Below are positions 1-11,489 of a stretch of 64,000 nt of DNA, in pieces. This DNA is from Pictodentalium vernedei. Taxonomy: Eukaryota > Mollusca > Scaphopoda > Dentaliida > Dentaliidae. The stretch lies in the NCBI GenBank assembly GCA_031216915.1, contig CM062296.1, forward strand, positions 661,789,838-661,853,837. Reading direction: 5' to 3'. The notes below the pieces were generated by a model. It did not search any database, was not told the origin of the DNA, and saw only the letters and a list, made by a program, of their open reading frames with translations. Every line of letters starts with the position of its first letter. Position 1 is the stretch's first letter. A program made the position numbers and the translations under genes.

Positions 1-2175
1 ATTTCTGTGATGGATGGAGCGAGACGCGATCTTCTGGGGTGAGGTGAAGTGTGATCTGATCCTTTTTGGCGGTTGATGGCGGGACGGGATGAAGTGTACG
101 ATTTGCCTCCAGAAGGTGATGTGTGGGGCAAGGTGAACGAGCTGACCCTCCTCGCCGGCGTGCGATGGCCTATGAGGTGTGGCGTTCGATCTATCCTTCT
201 CTGCACTTCTGCGATGGGCATCGGCGTCGCTATGTGCTTCCAGCGTCGGCAGCGCCGTCTGCTTGAAAAAGCTCCGCTGTTGCATGGAAAAGCCTCGTCT
301 CTGCATGGAAACGCGTTGCTGGCATAGGGCTCCAACTGCGGAATGGGGTCTTATGGCGTCCTTCCCCGAATCCCCTGGGGCGGTCAAGCCGCCAACCGGA
401 GGTTCTTTACTAGGTATCCGTTTTTATGCAATTTGGGCAGTGGAAGGGGATAGGACTGAGATGCAGAACCGCTCACGGGTCAAGATTCAATTTGACACTC
501 CTCTCCGGTGGTCGACGACGGGTTGGTCGTTAGGCGTGATCCGACCCCGACCCCGTCTCCAAGGGTTGAAGATGGGGGTGCGTATTGAATCTTATGTGCG
601 ATGGGCGGGGATCAATCGAGGGACGGGTGTCCGTGATGCGACTAGGCTGAAGGAACGTAGGCTTGCAGGCTTAGAGGGCCGATCTAGATGGTATGCTGGC
701 CCCCTGCTGCTCCTCCTCTCCGGCGAGGTGTGATCCTTCTTGGTGAGATGTACATTCTGACCCGCCTCTCTGGTTTTGGGGGTTTTTGTGTGTGTTCTGG
801 TCACAAGGGCTAGAAATCGTTATAGGGCTGGGCGAATCTGATAGGTCCCTCTCTGCTGCTCCTCCTCTCTGGTGGGCGATGACGGGTTAGGCGAGGTGTG
901 TTCTGACCCTCTTCGAAGGGTGGTGGGTGGGGCATTAGACGCGATATGTTCCTCTCCTCAGGCAGGCGACAACGGGTTCGACTCAGAGTGCGCTCAGGTC
1001 TTATCCCCTCTATTGTAGATGCGGGGCGCAAAAGTTCTCTGCATTTGTAGAAATGCAGAGACAATGTGCTCTCTTCTTTCAACGTGGGATGTGGTGCCAT
1101 ATAATTCCGCTCTTCTCTTTCAGCGATGTAAAGTGGTGCCATCTAACCCTACCTCTCCTCTTTCAGCGAAATGCGAGGTGTGGTGCCATCTAATCCTCCT
1201 CTCCTCTATCTGTGATGGGTGAGGCGAGGTGTGAATCTCTAAGGTGTGGTGCCATCTAACCCTCCTCTCCTATTTTACAACGGGTGAGGCGTGCGATCTG
1301 ACTTTTCTCTCTGTCAGATGGCGATGGGCGGGAGTGAGGGCGGGTGGGTGGTCTTGCGGGCGGACACGGGCGGGCGGGCGGGCGGGCGGGCGGGCGGGCT
1401 TTTGGGCGAGCGGGCGGACAGACGGGCAGGAGGGCGGGCGGGCGGGCGGGCGGGCGGGCAGGAGGGCGGGCGGGCGAGCTTTGCGAAAAGGTGCGATATG
1501 ACCCTGGAGTTGGGCTGGACGATGTGATCTAAGCCTTCTCTTGGTGGGCGACAGGTATGACGTTGGGCGGGGCGGGGCGGGGCGGGGCGGGGCGGGGCGG
1601 GGTGGGACGGGGCGGGACGGGGCTGGACGGTGCCTGATGGTGAGCTGGGTGAGGAGTACGCCCTAACCCTTCTCTCTGGTGGGTGACGGGTGGGCGATGG
1701 GTGTGATGATGGGCGTGGCGATGGATGAGGGAGGCTGAGGCGCGATCCTCCGGAGCGTGGCGCGATCTAGTCCGATCTCCTCTCTGGTGGGGCACGATCT
1801 CTTGGGTGACAGACACTGCGTGGTCTCCATTCTTGAGTGTGGCATGATCTACATATTTCCACTCCTCTGATCTTCATCGGGCTCCGTGGTCTGATCTGTG
1901 GCGGGTGAGGGGCAAGTGGATCCGCGGTGGGGGATGAATGTGTGGAGACACTAGGCTGCCTGGGTGCGGCGTGGCAGGATCGGGCGGGGCGACGGGTGAG
2001 GTGTGCTCTGCTCATATCTGCTGGCTGGTCTGGTGGTCCCTCCGGTCTGGCGGGACGTGGCTTGTAGGGGTCAATAGTTGGGTGATGAACGGGATATATA
2101 GTTGAACGGGGCTTGCGGGTCTGTATTAAAAGTCTGATGGTCTCCACACCCCATGCTGCTACGTGAATTGGCATG
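1..2175. repeat. GC-rich degenerate minisatellite block
   Basis: The stretch is built from diverged repeats of blocks such as GGTGTGGTGCCATCTAACCC, CTCCTCTCTGGTGGGCGA and GGGTGAGGCGAGGTGTG, recurring roughly every 50-70 bases. Inside it are a (GGGC)n tract at about 1366-1475 and a (GGGGC)n tract at about 1563-1615. Composition is strikingly GC-rich and G/T-skewed compared with the AT-rich sequence that follows at 2176. Open frames here are Arg/Gly/Ala-rich artefacts of the repeats. I see no gene. Confidence 0.75.
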
Positions 2176-3100
2176 GTAGCCCGTGTGAATGATCATCCTG
2201 TGACATAATTGCCATATAGGTATACGGCGATGTTCAAACGCTGATTTGTTTAAGCTAATGACAAAATGTCAGTTTTCAAGCGAACCACTGCGAATTCTTC
2301 AGTGTGTTCAACTCGACTGACTGAACAACAGAGTGGGTCCATCTTCTTATTCCGAGCCCCAAAATCTAACCAAACATGGCACAAATCTTTCCATGTGTGG
2401 TCATTAAAAAGTTGCTAACAACTATGGGCTGTCGACAATACTCAAAAGACCTAAAATTCTTCAAAACATCACCTCTTAAACCACTGATCATTATGCCTTT
2501 GAGATTTGTCATGCAGCTTCCTTTAAAAACTAGAAAAAAAACTAAGATTCAAATTTGTTCAAAGAATGTTTCTCGAACAATAATTTGGTCTGCCAGTGGT
2601 GGAGGGGCAAGATTTATGACCCCAACCCGTAATTTTAATTTTCAGAACTAAACCAAATTTGCTATGCAATGTTGTTTGGTGACAAGTACTTGATTTATGC
2701 AAAAACGTTATCACACACTCCGTGTGAGCCCGAGGAGTAAAAAATAGAAAAATAAAACTCTCTCCATACCTCAAGAACAACATGAGAGATGCATTTGTTA
2801 TTTCGTGTGAAGCTTCTTTAGGAGTAGCGAAATAAGTTGGGTTCAAAGCTGCTATCGGTTACTTGAAGCGGCATACAATAGAAACACGCATTTAACAATT
2901 GGGTTGGGCGGTTTTCCGGTCCGGTTCCTGGTTTTGCGTCAAACCGGAAAACCCAACTGCAAGACCCAGTAAAAACCTGCCAAACGGTCTTCGTGTGTCT
3001 GTGCAGAAACTGGTCAAACTATATTACTGAGAGGAAAGTCGACTAACGATCACTATGGACTCTCGTCATTTAGTCTATCTGGCAAAGGGGGGAATACGCC
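2176..3100. other. AT-rich intergenic DNA, nothing recognised
   Basis: Ordinary AT-rich sequence with no open frame that resembles a known family. The only local structure is a short inverted repeat at about 2909-2956 around GGTTTTCCGG. Nothing else could be supported. Confidence 0.5.
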
Positions 3101-3183
3101 GTGTTCTCATTGTTACATTTTCTCCCTTATTGACTCGTCCACGTGACGAGTCAGTAAGGGAGAAAATGTGACAATGCGAACAC
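3101..3183. repeat. Perfect-looking 39-bp-arm hairpin
   Basis: The arms at about 3101-3139 and 3145-3183 are reverse complements with very few mismatches around a CACGT loop; the outer ends read GTGTTCTCATTG and CAATGCGAACAC. It is probably a tiny palindromic MITE or the remnant of one. A poly-T run follows at 3222-3250. Confidence 0.65.
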
Positions 3184-3540
3184 AACAAAATTAAGATGAG
3201 CCTTATTCATTTGTTACACTAATTTTTTTTTTTTTTTTTTTTTTTTTTTTGATTTTCAAGGATACTGAAGTGTTATTTTCTCTCTGCTCTAACACTTAGT
3301 AAAACCGAACTTAAACCTCGGTTTTTTTCCTAAAACCGAATCTGAAATATCAGAACCTCCCAGCTGTATTTAACACTATATTCGAATCTATTGGTGATCA
3401 CGTTTCAGGAAATGCTATGTTAGATTTAGATCTCGACACGACTGGGCAGTTGTCTAATAGTGACAACATAAATTCTGAATTAGATGTAGACAGGGATCGT
3501 AAACTAACTTCATATGCTAACAGTACAAGCAGAACCTCTC

Positions 3541-3910
3541 GTGGAGCACTGTGGCTCAGTGGTAGGGTTGCTGGACTTCTTTGGTGGAGGCCCCGAGTTC
3601 GATTCCCGTCAGGGTCGACCCGCGGTGTGTCCTTGGCCAAAGCACTTTATCCCGGTTGCCTACATTCGGGCACGATGACACCGTGTACTAAGGCATACTG
3701 CACGTCGATTGTGCACATGTCTTCACCGCTCTAACCCTGCTTGAGCGGAGCTTGAACAGAGTTAGAATGTTGAGGAGCTGACAGTTGCTCGTCGATGCTC
3801 GGTGGTTCTCTTCGGGTACTCCGGCTTCCTCCACCCGTAAAACTGTCACGGTCACGATTAGATATTGTACATAAGTATGCGACCTCAAACACCAGTAAAT
3901 AAATAATAAA
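3541..3910 (+). mobile_element. tRNA-derived SINE copy
   Basis: The head carries an RNA polymerase III A-box-like TGGCTCAGTGG (3552-3562) and a B-box-like GAGTTCGATTCCC (3595-3607) with tRNA-like spacing. It continues into a body shared with a second copy on the opposite strand at 30560-30871; both contain blocks like CGGCTTCCTCCACCCG. It ends in an A/T-rich (AAATAAATAA) tail near 3895-3910. Two copies plus the tRNA-like promoter make a SINE far more likely than a functional tRNA gene; no cloverleaf-compatible 3' half follows. Confidence 0.75.
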
Positions 3911-4180
3911 AAGACCCTCTCGTGAACATGGATTTCGGAAAAATTTAAAGACTATGTCATAGTCGGAAAGAGATGTATACATACATCTATATATACACGT
4001 GTGTATGCAAAATGTTCAATAGATGACAGTACGTTGTGCCAAACTTGTTATTTGGAAGTACATGTTATTTTTCTTAAGTTAGGAAATTTTAGTCAAGTTG
4101 TTTGACGTAAATTTGAAACATTGAATTTAATTTTCTTAATTATCCTGTTTGTTTACATTTGAAGTCAACTTTTCATTTAT

Positions 4181-4424
4181 CCCTTTACCCAACGTAACGG
4201 CCAAAACCGGCCAGCGCTATTCTCAAAAATCGCCAATTAATTTTCATTATTTTTTCATTTTTTGTTTCAAAAACATAGGTTATGACCCCTCGTTGGAACG
4301 AGCTCGACGAGCTCGTTCCAACGAGGGGTCATAACCTATGGTTTTGAGACAAAAAAATGAAAAAAATTAGTTATTCAAAAAAAAATTTTGCAAGTGTCGT
4401 CTGCTTTTCATGTTAGGTAAAGGG
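4181..4424. mobile_element. Long-hairpin MITE, copy 1 (CCCTTTACC ends)
   Basis: About 244 bp bounded by CCCTTTACC and GGTAAAGGG, with TTAA directly after the right end. The centre is a long perfect-looking hairpin around GGTTATGACCCCTCGTTGG and its complement. Four further copies occur at 6163, 30969, 31300 and 56440. TTAA flanks with CCYT-type ends are typical of piggyBac-type nonautonomous elements; the superfamily assignment is inference. Confidence 0.8.
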
Positions 4425-4428
4425 TTAA

Positions 4429-6162
4429 AGAAGAATGGAAATGATGTAGTGTGTACATTGCAGATATATAATCTAAGGGAGACATTAAATTTAATTTTCT
4501 AAATTATCATGTTTGTTTACATTTTGTAGTTAACTTTTCATCAATAGAAGAAAGGAAGGGAGAAAGTGTGTATGGCAGATATATAGTCTAAGGGAGACAA
4601 CTACCATATAACATGCATGTACTGCGGAACCAAAAGTAACTAATTAGAGTAAACTCCCCTGCAGAATGCTTGAGAACAGTTCGTTTTCGAGCGTGTCACA
4701 TGTCTGCTCCGTGAATGATTCATGTGTAATTTTGTCAGGGCAATTCCAGTCTAAAAGGGCGGTGGCCCCCTCCCCAACTTTTAAGTTCAGATATATGTAT
4801 ATATATCTTCTCTCTGTGTAGTATGCACACGTTTTAATTAGATAATTAGCCTAAGGCGATTTACAGTGGGATACTTCTCTGGTATATTACCAATCAGAAT
4901 AAAATGTCCACATGCTGACGATATCGTCAGTTAATTAATTTCGCAATGACTAGCACTTATAGACTGATTTCAGTCGTCACGGCTATCAAGTATATTATTT
5001 CTTGGGATACGCTTGTTAGCATATGCATTGCAGCGCGGTGATTTTATCTTCAGGAATGTCGCGCGTTTAGGCTTCTAGAAATATTGTTATCTGACCATCT
5101 CAAGACCAGGTATAAAGTGTGGGGAACAAGATATTTCAGTGAGACTTGGGGTTCGGCCGTTTATGAGACGCCATATAATAGGGTCTCGTGCGAGTGGAAT
5201 TGCTTGACAATCCACGAAGCTTCGTTGTGCGCCGCTATTGGCAGATTAGGTGGACGTAGGAAGGCTACAAGCCCGAATTTAGAGAATAGATTACGAACCC
5301 AAGTAGAGGCCAAGTTTAGACGTCGTTGGCGAGGATTGACTCGCACCTGTCTCAAAGTGTAGGCTATTGTATTGTGGTATTAACCATTAAAAACGCAGAG
5401 GTTGATCGCGTAGCAGCCTGTTTTAGTATGTGTTGTGAATATCGACTCAAAGTCGAAAGCGCTGAAGTTGTGAGTTCTGCCATGAACTGTGTGAATTCCA
5501 AAAGGACAGGAACATTCAATGAGAGTTCTATCAAAGGACACAATGTATAAGGTATGTGACGTGGACTTGCTAAACTGGTCGACAGAGTGGATGAACCGAA
5601 TCCAAATCAGAACTATGTTGCCACAAGGTAATTAACATTGCTCGTCGGGATCCCCGGCAGTCAGAGTTGCAGACGCGCACAGACGCAAAAGATTAAGACT
5701 CGGTGTTTTAAGCTCCTGTTGCGAGCCCGCGACAGTGACAGTTTGAAAGTGTACTATAGCACCAGTACAGGGCTATAGATAAACTGAAATTGATGAAAAA
5801 CTATTTAATCCCTGTGATAAATCTTCTACCATGTTGATCAAATTATTAAATGTGTTGAATATGGAAATGAGTTTATTTTAAATGTAAATAAAATAATCGT
5901 TGTTACTTTGATCATTGTTTCCTTTCCGCAGCCTGAAGTTATTTGGAATCACACCTAACGGAGACCGAACCAATATTTCGAGTTCACTCGGCAGGGAAGA
6001 AAATAATAGTGCGGTCCCAACTCTGCTCTTCGAACCGAGTTTGGCCCGTGACCGGCTTCCGACCCTCCTTGTTGGCTCGTCCCCCTATAGTTTTAATGGC
6101 AAAGCTAAACAACTCCATGTCACCCCTCCCACGTGGATAAAGGTGTTTGACACTCTGGTTAA
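4429..6162. other. Intergenic DNA, no gene recognised
   Basis: Mixed-composition sequence. Blocks around ATATATAGTCTAAGGGAGAC are locally repeated (4465-4490 and 4580-4600). A few open frames, for example at 5084-5362, match no family I recognise and lack gene-like context. Confidence 0.45.
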
Positions 6163-6406
6163 CCCTTTACCTAACGTAACGGCCAAAACCGGCCAGCGCT
6201 ATTCTCAAAAATCGCCAATTAATTTTCATTAATTTTTTCATTTTTTGTCTCAAAAACATAGGTTATGACCCCTCGTTGGAACGAGCTCATCGAGCTCGTT
6301 CCAACGAGGGGTCATAACCTATGTTTTTGAGACAAAAAATGAAAAAAATTAGTTATTCAAGAATTATTTTTGCAAGTGTCGTCTGCTTTTCATGTTAGGT
6401 AAAGGG
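6163..6406. mobile_element. Long-hairpin MITE, copy 2, with TTAA on both sides
   Basis: Same family as 4181-4424. It is cleanly flanked by TTAA at 6159-6162 and 6407-6410, the expected target duplication of a piggyBac-type element. It contains the same central hairpin of GGTTATGACCCCTCGTTGG. Confidence 0.85.
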
Positions 6407-6739
6407 TTAAATCCGAATACATCTATTGTAATTTGTTTTGAATAATTTGTGAATATATTATAATACGGCCATACTGAAACCTGGTTATAACATCATGTTT
6501 GTTGTTTTCATTTATTTTTAGTGTATTGTTTCACAGGAGTTCATTATTGATAAACGGTGTCCATTAGTTACCACCATAAGCGTCCAATAAGCTGCGACAA
6601 GTCACAACTGTCCATTATTTCAAGACTGGGTAGCTTTCTCCGCCTATTATGCTGTTTTGGATGTATTACAATGGACTCTTTAACAACATTTTTTTGTGAT
6701 CAAGTTAACGTACGAGCGAACAATTCAAACACAGTAGCA

Positions 6740-6934
6740 GTTGAGGACCTGAAGATCCCAGGGCTATTTTCGCGGGTGATATGGTACTAGTGAGTCCATG
6801 TTCATTATTTAGGGGTAGACCAATCAATATTGATTGGTCTACCACACACATGCACTTAGCATCCATCCTATTTAATGAAATTATGACGTATCGTGTACCT
6901 GACCGGAAAAACGGCCGCTAGGGTTCAAAGGGTT
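6740..6934. mobile_element. Partial MITE of the GGGTTCAAAGGGTTAA family
   Basis: The right end GGGTTCAAAGGGTTAA (6921-6936) and an internal palindrome around GGGGTAGACCAATCAATATT match the complete copy at 29532-29765. The left end is too diverged to place, so the start is approximate. Confidence 0.5.
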
Positions 6935-7079
6935 AAAATTACATTGTAGCACAATCATGCGAAAAACAAAGGCCATGGGGTATTACAAGTACAAGTAACT
7001 ATGGTTGGACATTTCGAAGGTTTATAATCTAACTGTTCATTCACCTCATTACTTAAAGCAATTTATACCCAACTTGTAT

Positions 7080-7610
7080 CACTTTAAGAATTGAATGCAA
7101 TTTTTATAATCTTTATTGGAGTATGAACGTGTGGGAATGGGTACAAATTATGTATGAATCCCGAAGCATTCAATTCTTATAATTACATTCCGTAACTGTT
7201 TAAACTACTTTTTACCAAACAACAAAGCAGAAAGACGAAATAAAGCATGTACGAACGAATGAGGCGAAAAACCACCCTCACACAAAAGACAAAGCGCACA
7301 ACTTTGAGTTTTCACAACTTTAGAAATGGAAACGAGTATTTTAGTAACGGCTTTATGCCACAGTCGGGAAATGTCACCAAAGAAACAGCAGCAGAGTTGA
7401 TCACTGCGAGAGGCGCTAAAAGTTAAAAACCCGCACCGCCCGAATTACATTCTGCCAACTGCGCTCTAGCGTAAATGCAGGTCAAAGTTCGACCAAATGT
7501 ATTCATTGGAAAATGAATTACATTTGATCATGACGTTTTCATCCAACTGACCAATGGGAATTGAGTATTTGGACCCAAAACGTATAACAACATTAACAAT
7601 GTAATTATTT
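7080..7610. repeat. Dispersed repeat, inverted partner at 33290-33790
   Basis: Blocks including GACGAAATAAAGCATGTACG, ACCACCCTCACACAAAAGAC and GACCAATGGGAATTGAGTAT recur as reverse complements and in mirrored order at 33299-33780. The two copies therefore form a widely separated inverted pair enclosing the Polinton. The identity of the repeat is unknown. Confidence 0.75.
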
Positions 7611-7724
7611 AAAAATGAACGACGATCGACTAAAAATAAAAACCGTCGACTACCGCAACAGTAGACGATTAGTCGATCATCGAATAATCGCGACAGTCCT
7701 CCAAACTAAAAGGACGTAAAGATT

Positions 7725-7836
7725 TTGGAAGCTCCTCAGAATGGAACGGCCCTATGGATAACAGGGTCGAGTAATGCCGCAGCACTTGATGCAATCAGGG
7801 GTGAGCTTGGGTGGTTGGACAGGATCAAGGACAGAC
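7725..7836 (+). pseudogene. Possible LINE ORF2 C-terminal fragment
   Basis: A short open stretch reads through N-A-A-x-D-A-I-R-G-E-L-G-W-L, which resembles the conserved C-terminal GELGW block of some invertebrate LINE ORF2 proteins. It stops being recognisable where the TTAA transposon begins at 7837. The match is only a few residues, so this is a weak call. Confidence 0.3.
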
Positions 7837-8795
7837 TTAAGGGGTCGTCCAACCTAACTTTAGTCAATTTGTTGACATTTTTCCCAATGCCTCAGAAACT
7901 GATAAGAGAAGTAAGGAAAGGCAAATTATATATCAAAATAATGAGTAAAGTGCATAGAAAAGGTACATATAATTTTTTTCAGGAAAAAAAGTGAATTTTA
8001 TGATTTTGAAGAAGATTAATTTGCCAATGGCGTAAGTAACGAACCGGTAAAACCACAAACTAATCGGTAATTCGAAACCCTTGTCCTCAATATAATGATA
8101 ACATACTACGGACTCGGAGAAAGCATTTTTTTGACACACACACTGGTGGGTTTTGATGTTTGAATGTAATAACACCAACACAAATTTTGAATGTTCCGGA
8201 TGTGGCCATGTTTCAATGATGTTTATTCCAGTCATGTGATTACAATGTGGTTCTTGCAGAAATACTCAATTTGGGAAATCGTAAGAATGCAAGGACGTGA
8301 TCACACTGTTTGAAGTCTGCAAAGGACCGATTCAACATGGGTTGAAAATGATGCATTCGCGCTTTTAAATAAGGTGCGTTTGGGCGATGCTGAGAATTTG
8401 GTTTTTTCTTGAAACCAACCATACTACCACAAGCGTCGATCAGTGTCTTTTGTCAACGTTTTACACTGACAAATGTGACAAATCTCCTTCACCGGAAACT
8501 ATCTCCCAATTTGCATATCACAATAAACATTACCACTGTCAGCGTGACCGTGTGGTCAAAACCGAAACGAATTATCGAATCCACGGTCAAAATTAGCTGC
8601 AATTGGCTTTTAAACAAATGAAATACACGAAATACTCGCAATTTCTTCATTATCCATGCCGAGTTACTTTTTAACCAGACCACATGCGTTCACTTTCGTT
8701 TGTCGGCATCAAACTGATATTGTTTGTGGTAATTAATAGTACGAGAAGGCGAAAGAAGCCAAATATTTCCCATCATCTAAAAATTAATTAAAATT

Positions 8796-8801
8796 GATAA
8801 T
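8796..8801. repeat. Polinton target-site duplication, left (GATAAT)
   Basis: Six bases GATAAT directly precede the left terminus AGTAGGTATA. The same six follow the right terminus at 27060-27065. The unoccupied paralogous site at 51216-51221 (on the - strand) has only one copy. Polintons characteristically duplicate 6 bp. Confidence 0.95.
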
Positions 8802-9463
8802 AGTAGGTATAATAGGCCGATTCCATATCACTTGTACACGATTTTGTACATGTACACGTACATCGATGTACACCTCCATGGGATTTAGTATTAAAATCGT
8901 GTACAAGTACACAAAATGTCGTTTTTTTGGTGATACAGAATCGGCCATAGTTTTACATCGCACTTTTAACGTTCAAAATACCCGTTGGCGAACGCATACA
9001 TTTGACATGTCGCTCAAGAGTGAAAAAATGTATGAAATTTTAAGAAAATATGATAAAAAAAATTGTTCTCTACGTTCCCATCGCGGATTAGACAATCGAT
9101 CCATCGTTGGTGAACGCGAGCAAAAAAAACGTTTTGCCGATTCCGTATCAGCATCAAAAAGCGGTTTGCCGATTCTGTATCATCTAAGTAGGTATAAGTA
9201 GGTATACGTTCACCAACGGGTATTTGAACGGTTAAAGTGCGATCCGATCGGAGAAACCCATTTGCCGATTCCAGATCAAAAAATCGACCTATGTACGGTA
9301 CATGGAAAAAAAGGTGATGTCGAATCGGCAAAACCACTGCCACGTTCCCGATCGCGTTTGGGACGGTATAGGGTGCGATTTGATCGGTGAAAACAAAAAC
9401 AAAAACAAACGATTTGCCGATTTCATCTCTTGAGTTTTGTGAGAGGTGAATCGTGATAGAATC
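8802..9463 (+). repeat. Polinton left terminal inverted repeat
   Basis: It begins AGTAGGTATAATAGG and matches, in reverse complement, 26446-27059. The left arm is about 48 bp longer, largely because of a (CAAAAA)n-type insertion near 9390-9405. The repeat is itself studded with GCCGATTCCGTATCA-like motifs in both orientations (near 8817, 8935, 9137, 9166, 9263, 9317 and 9413) and with CGTTCACCAACGG-like blocks. These may be binding sites for integrase or replication proteins. Confidence 0.9.
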
Positions 9464-10461
9464 AAAGGGTAAAATTGCATTCCACTTAAATGGATTTTAA
9501 GAGGTAAATGCATTTTAATTGATTCATGTCTCGGTTCAAGAGACATCAATAAAAACACCTTTTGACAAGACACACTTCTAAATTGTTCCTATTCACAAAG
9601 TGTATCTGTTTACTCCAAACGGTATTTTGTTCTTTTGATGATAATTGTCTTTGTTTACTTCAAATAGTATTTTGCTCTTTGATGATATGGAGGTGAGAAT
9701 AATTGCCGAGGGCGTTGCATTTTATCAATGGTTTTATTGTGAATGATTTTAAGTATATTACGTATTAAATCAGAAATTGTGTTTTCAATGTGCTGTTTAA
9801 CTGTGGCTTTTTTCGACTGAAACGATTTCCATGTAAAACTTTTGAAGAAATAGCGTTGTTCAACGTGCGAGTACTAACGCGGTTTTAACCCAAAATATTA
9901 CAAGATATTCATGGAGTATTATTTTTTCCCATATATTTTTTTTTTGCAAAAAAATTCTCGCCAGAGAATTTTTTTAAAAGATTTTTTCAACTCTTGTTTT
10001 TTTGACTGAAACGATTTCCATGTAAAAATTTTGAAGAAATAGCGTTGTTCAACGTGCGAGTACTAACGCGGTTTTAACCCAAAATATTACAAGATATTCA
10101 TGGAGTATTATTTTGAGAATGACTTCAAGTGTGAGGAAAATAACTACCTGTATGATTTAACACTTTAAAAACGTTGTATTTATAGATGTTTATTTGAGAC
10201 TAACTCTAAGTTTCTCATTGTCGGAAATAACTGTTGATGTGATCTTTAACACGTTTGAGGGCAAAACGCATTTAAAGAGGTTTATTTTATAAATGTTTTT
10301 CCTTAACTGGTTTTAGTTATTATATTAAAAACAGAAGATTTTTATTTACTTAAAACATAAAAAATAATTATACATTTAATTTTGAAAATAATAAATAACT
10401 CACCTTAGCATACTCAAAGGAAATATTAATAATTAAAAACGAAAAAAAAAAGTTTTTACAG
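9464..10461. other. Polinton left noncoding region with a 120-bp direct duplication
   Basis: No gene is recognised. A block beginning GACTGAAACGATTTCCATGT and containing CGTGCGAGTACTAACGCGG is present twice, at about 9811-9931 and 9999-10117, 188 bp apart and nearly identical. The rest is AT-rich leader sequence before the first gene. Confidence 0.7.
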
Positions 10462-11301
10462 ATGGATGCTAAACGCCGAGATCAGCTTTTAAATGAATAT
10501 GAACGTGCCAAAAAGGGCATTCAATCGGCTGACAGAAGCAGACGTCTTGGAGAGATCAAACTCAAACGCGAGACCACAAAAATATTTGAACCTGTGACGG
10601 AGGTTCAAGAGCGAACCAAGAAGGAGATCGTTGACGAATTGAGACCCTTAAAAGAAAGTTCTTTGAGAATGGGTTCGTTGCCTGGTAGTTTTACAAACCA
10701 GTATTTGTTTCAATCTACACCGCATTACATTCCCATGAGAATCGAAACCGACGTGAGTGAGAGCGATGATAGAGCTTCGACTATCACCACTGATAGCATC
10801 GCGTTGTCCGAGGATGGTGGTAAGAGAGATCTGTTGTATGGATTTTATAAGGATTCGGACGGTAGAACTTGTGTGGGCGACACAGAAGTGGAAATAGATG
10901 ATGATGAATTAACCGTCGGCCCGAATAGGTACGAATTAACTTCCGGACTGCACAAATTGTTCCTTTACGACAAGCCTAGTGATTACACGGAACAGGATTA
11001 CAACAATTACGGTGACATTCTGGTTCATACCAACACCATGAAGAGAAATAACGATGACAGAGAGACAAGACCTAAAGCCAGCAGAGGTTACAAGTGGGCG
11101 AAAGTGGTGAAACCTATATGGAATTCACATAAGAAGTTCCTCGAATCGGTGAGTGGTAAAGGGGTGGAAACCACTTTTCTTCCGAGCGATTCTAATACTC
11201 TGTTTCAGATATTCAGATTGTTGATGGCAAGTAGACGCGCTGGTAACACAGGATTAGATAATGAGATATATGCGATGAATTGTTACGACAGAAGGTTTTG
11301 A
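10462..11301 (+). CDS. DUF8207-like Polinton protein
   Basis: Intact 279-residue frame starting at the first ATG. The first 60 residues are strongly charged and helical. An acidic serine-rich linker follows (residues 95-115), then a globular part containing G-L-Y-E/L-T-S-G-L-H-K-L-F-type sequence and a Y-T-x-x-D-Y-x-x-Y-G-D-I-L block near residues 165-185. This pattern matches the DUF8207 family that I recall next to capsid and ATPase genes in invertebrate Maverick-like elements. The function is not established; position at the head of the virion gene block suggests a structural or assembly role. It ends in TGA, showing that TGA is a true stop here. Confidence 0.7.
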   Translation: MDAKRRDQLLNEYERAKKGIQSADRSRRLGEIKLKRETTKIFEPVTEVQERTKKEIVDELRPLKESSLRMGSLPGSFTNQYLFQSTPHYIPMRIETDVSESDDRASTITTDSIALSEDGGKRDLLYGFYKDSDGRTCVGDTEVEIDDDELTVGPNRYELTSGLHKLFLYDKPSDYTEQDYNNYGDILVHTNTMKRNNDDRETRPKASRGYKWAKVVKPIWNSHKKFLESVSGKGVETTFLPSDSNTLFQIFRLLMASRRAGNTGLDNEIYAMNCYDRRF

Positions 11302-11382
11302 ATAAAAACCATTATAAAAGGCTGATGAACGAATTGAAGGATTGATGTTTATAATAAGTAGAGAGAAACAAACAAACAAACA

Positions 11383-11405
11383 AAAAATATATAAAATAAA
11401 AACAG
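11383..11405 (+). promoter_or_regulatory. TATA-like box before the pX-like gene
   Basis: An ATATATAAAATAAAAACAG-like sequence lies about 85-105 nt before the ATG at 11490. It resembles boxes before other genes of this element and TTATATAGAAAAGAAAA about 70 nt before the homologous relic gene at 47314. Assignment as a promoter is inference. Confidence 0.4.
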
Positions 11406-11489
11406 TAAATTTTACGCAAGAATAATAAAAAGTATTTAAACAACAAACGATTTACCAGTGAAAACAAAATATATATTATAAAATAAAAT

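Noticed and set aside
73-2174. Several open frames in the first 2.2 kb
   Set aside because: Low-complexity products of GC-rich minisatellite, overlapping on both strands, with no family motif.
3545-3640. tRNA gene
   Set aside because: A and B boxes are present but the sequence runs into a long shared body also found at 30560-30871, and no proper 3' acceptor half follows: it is a SINE.
5084-5362. 92-codon frame as a host gene
   Set aside because: No motif, no splice or conservation evidence, and overlapping frames on the other strand are equally long.
8794-9573. Open frames within the Polinton terminal repeat
   Set aside because: They follow the repeated motif structure, occur on both strands and differ between the two TIR copies.
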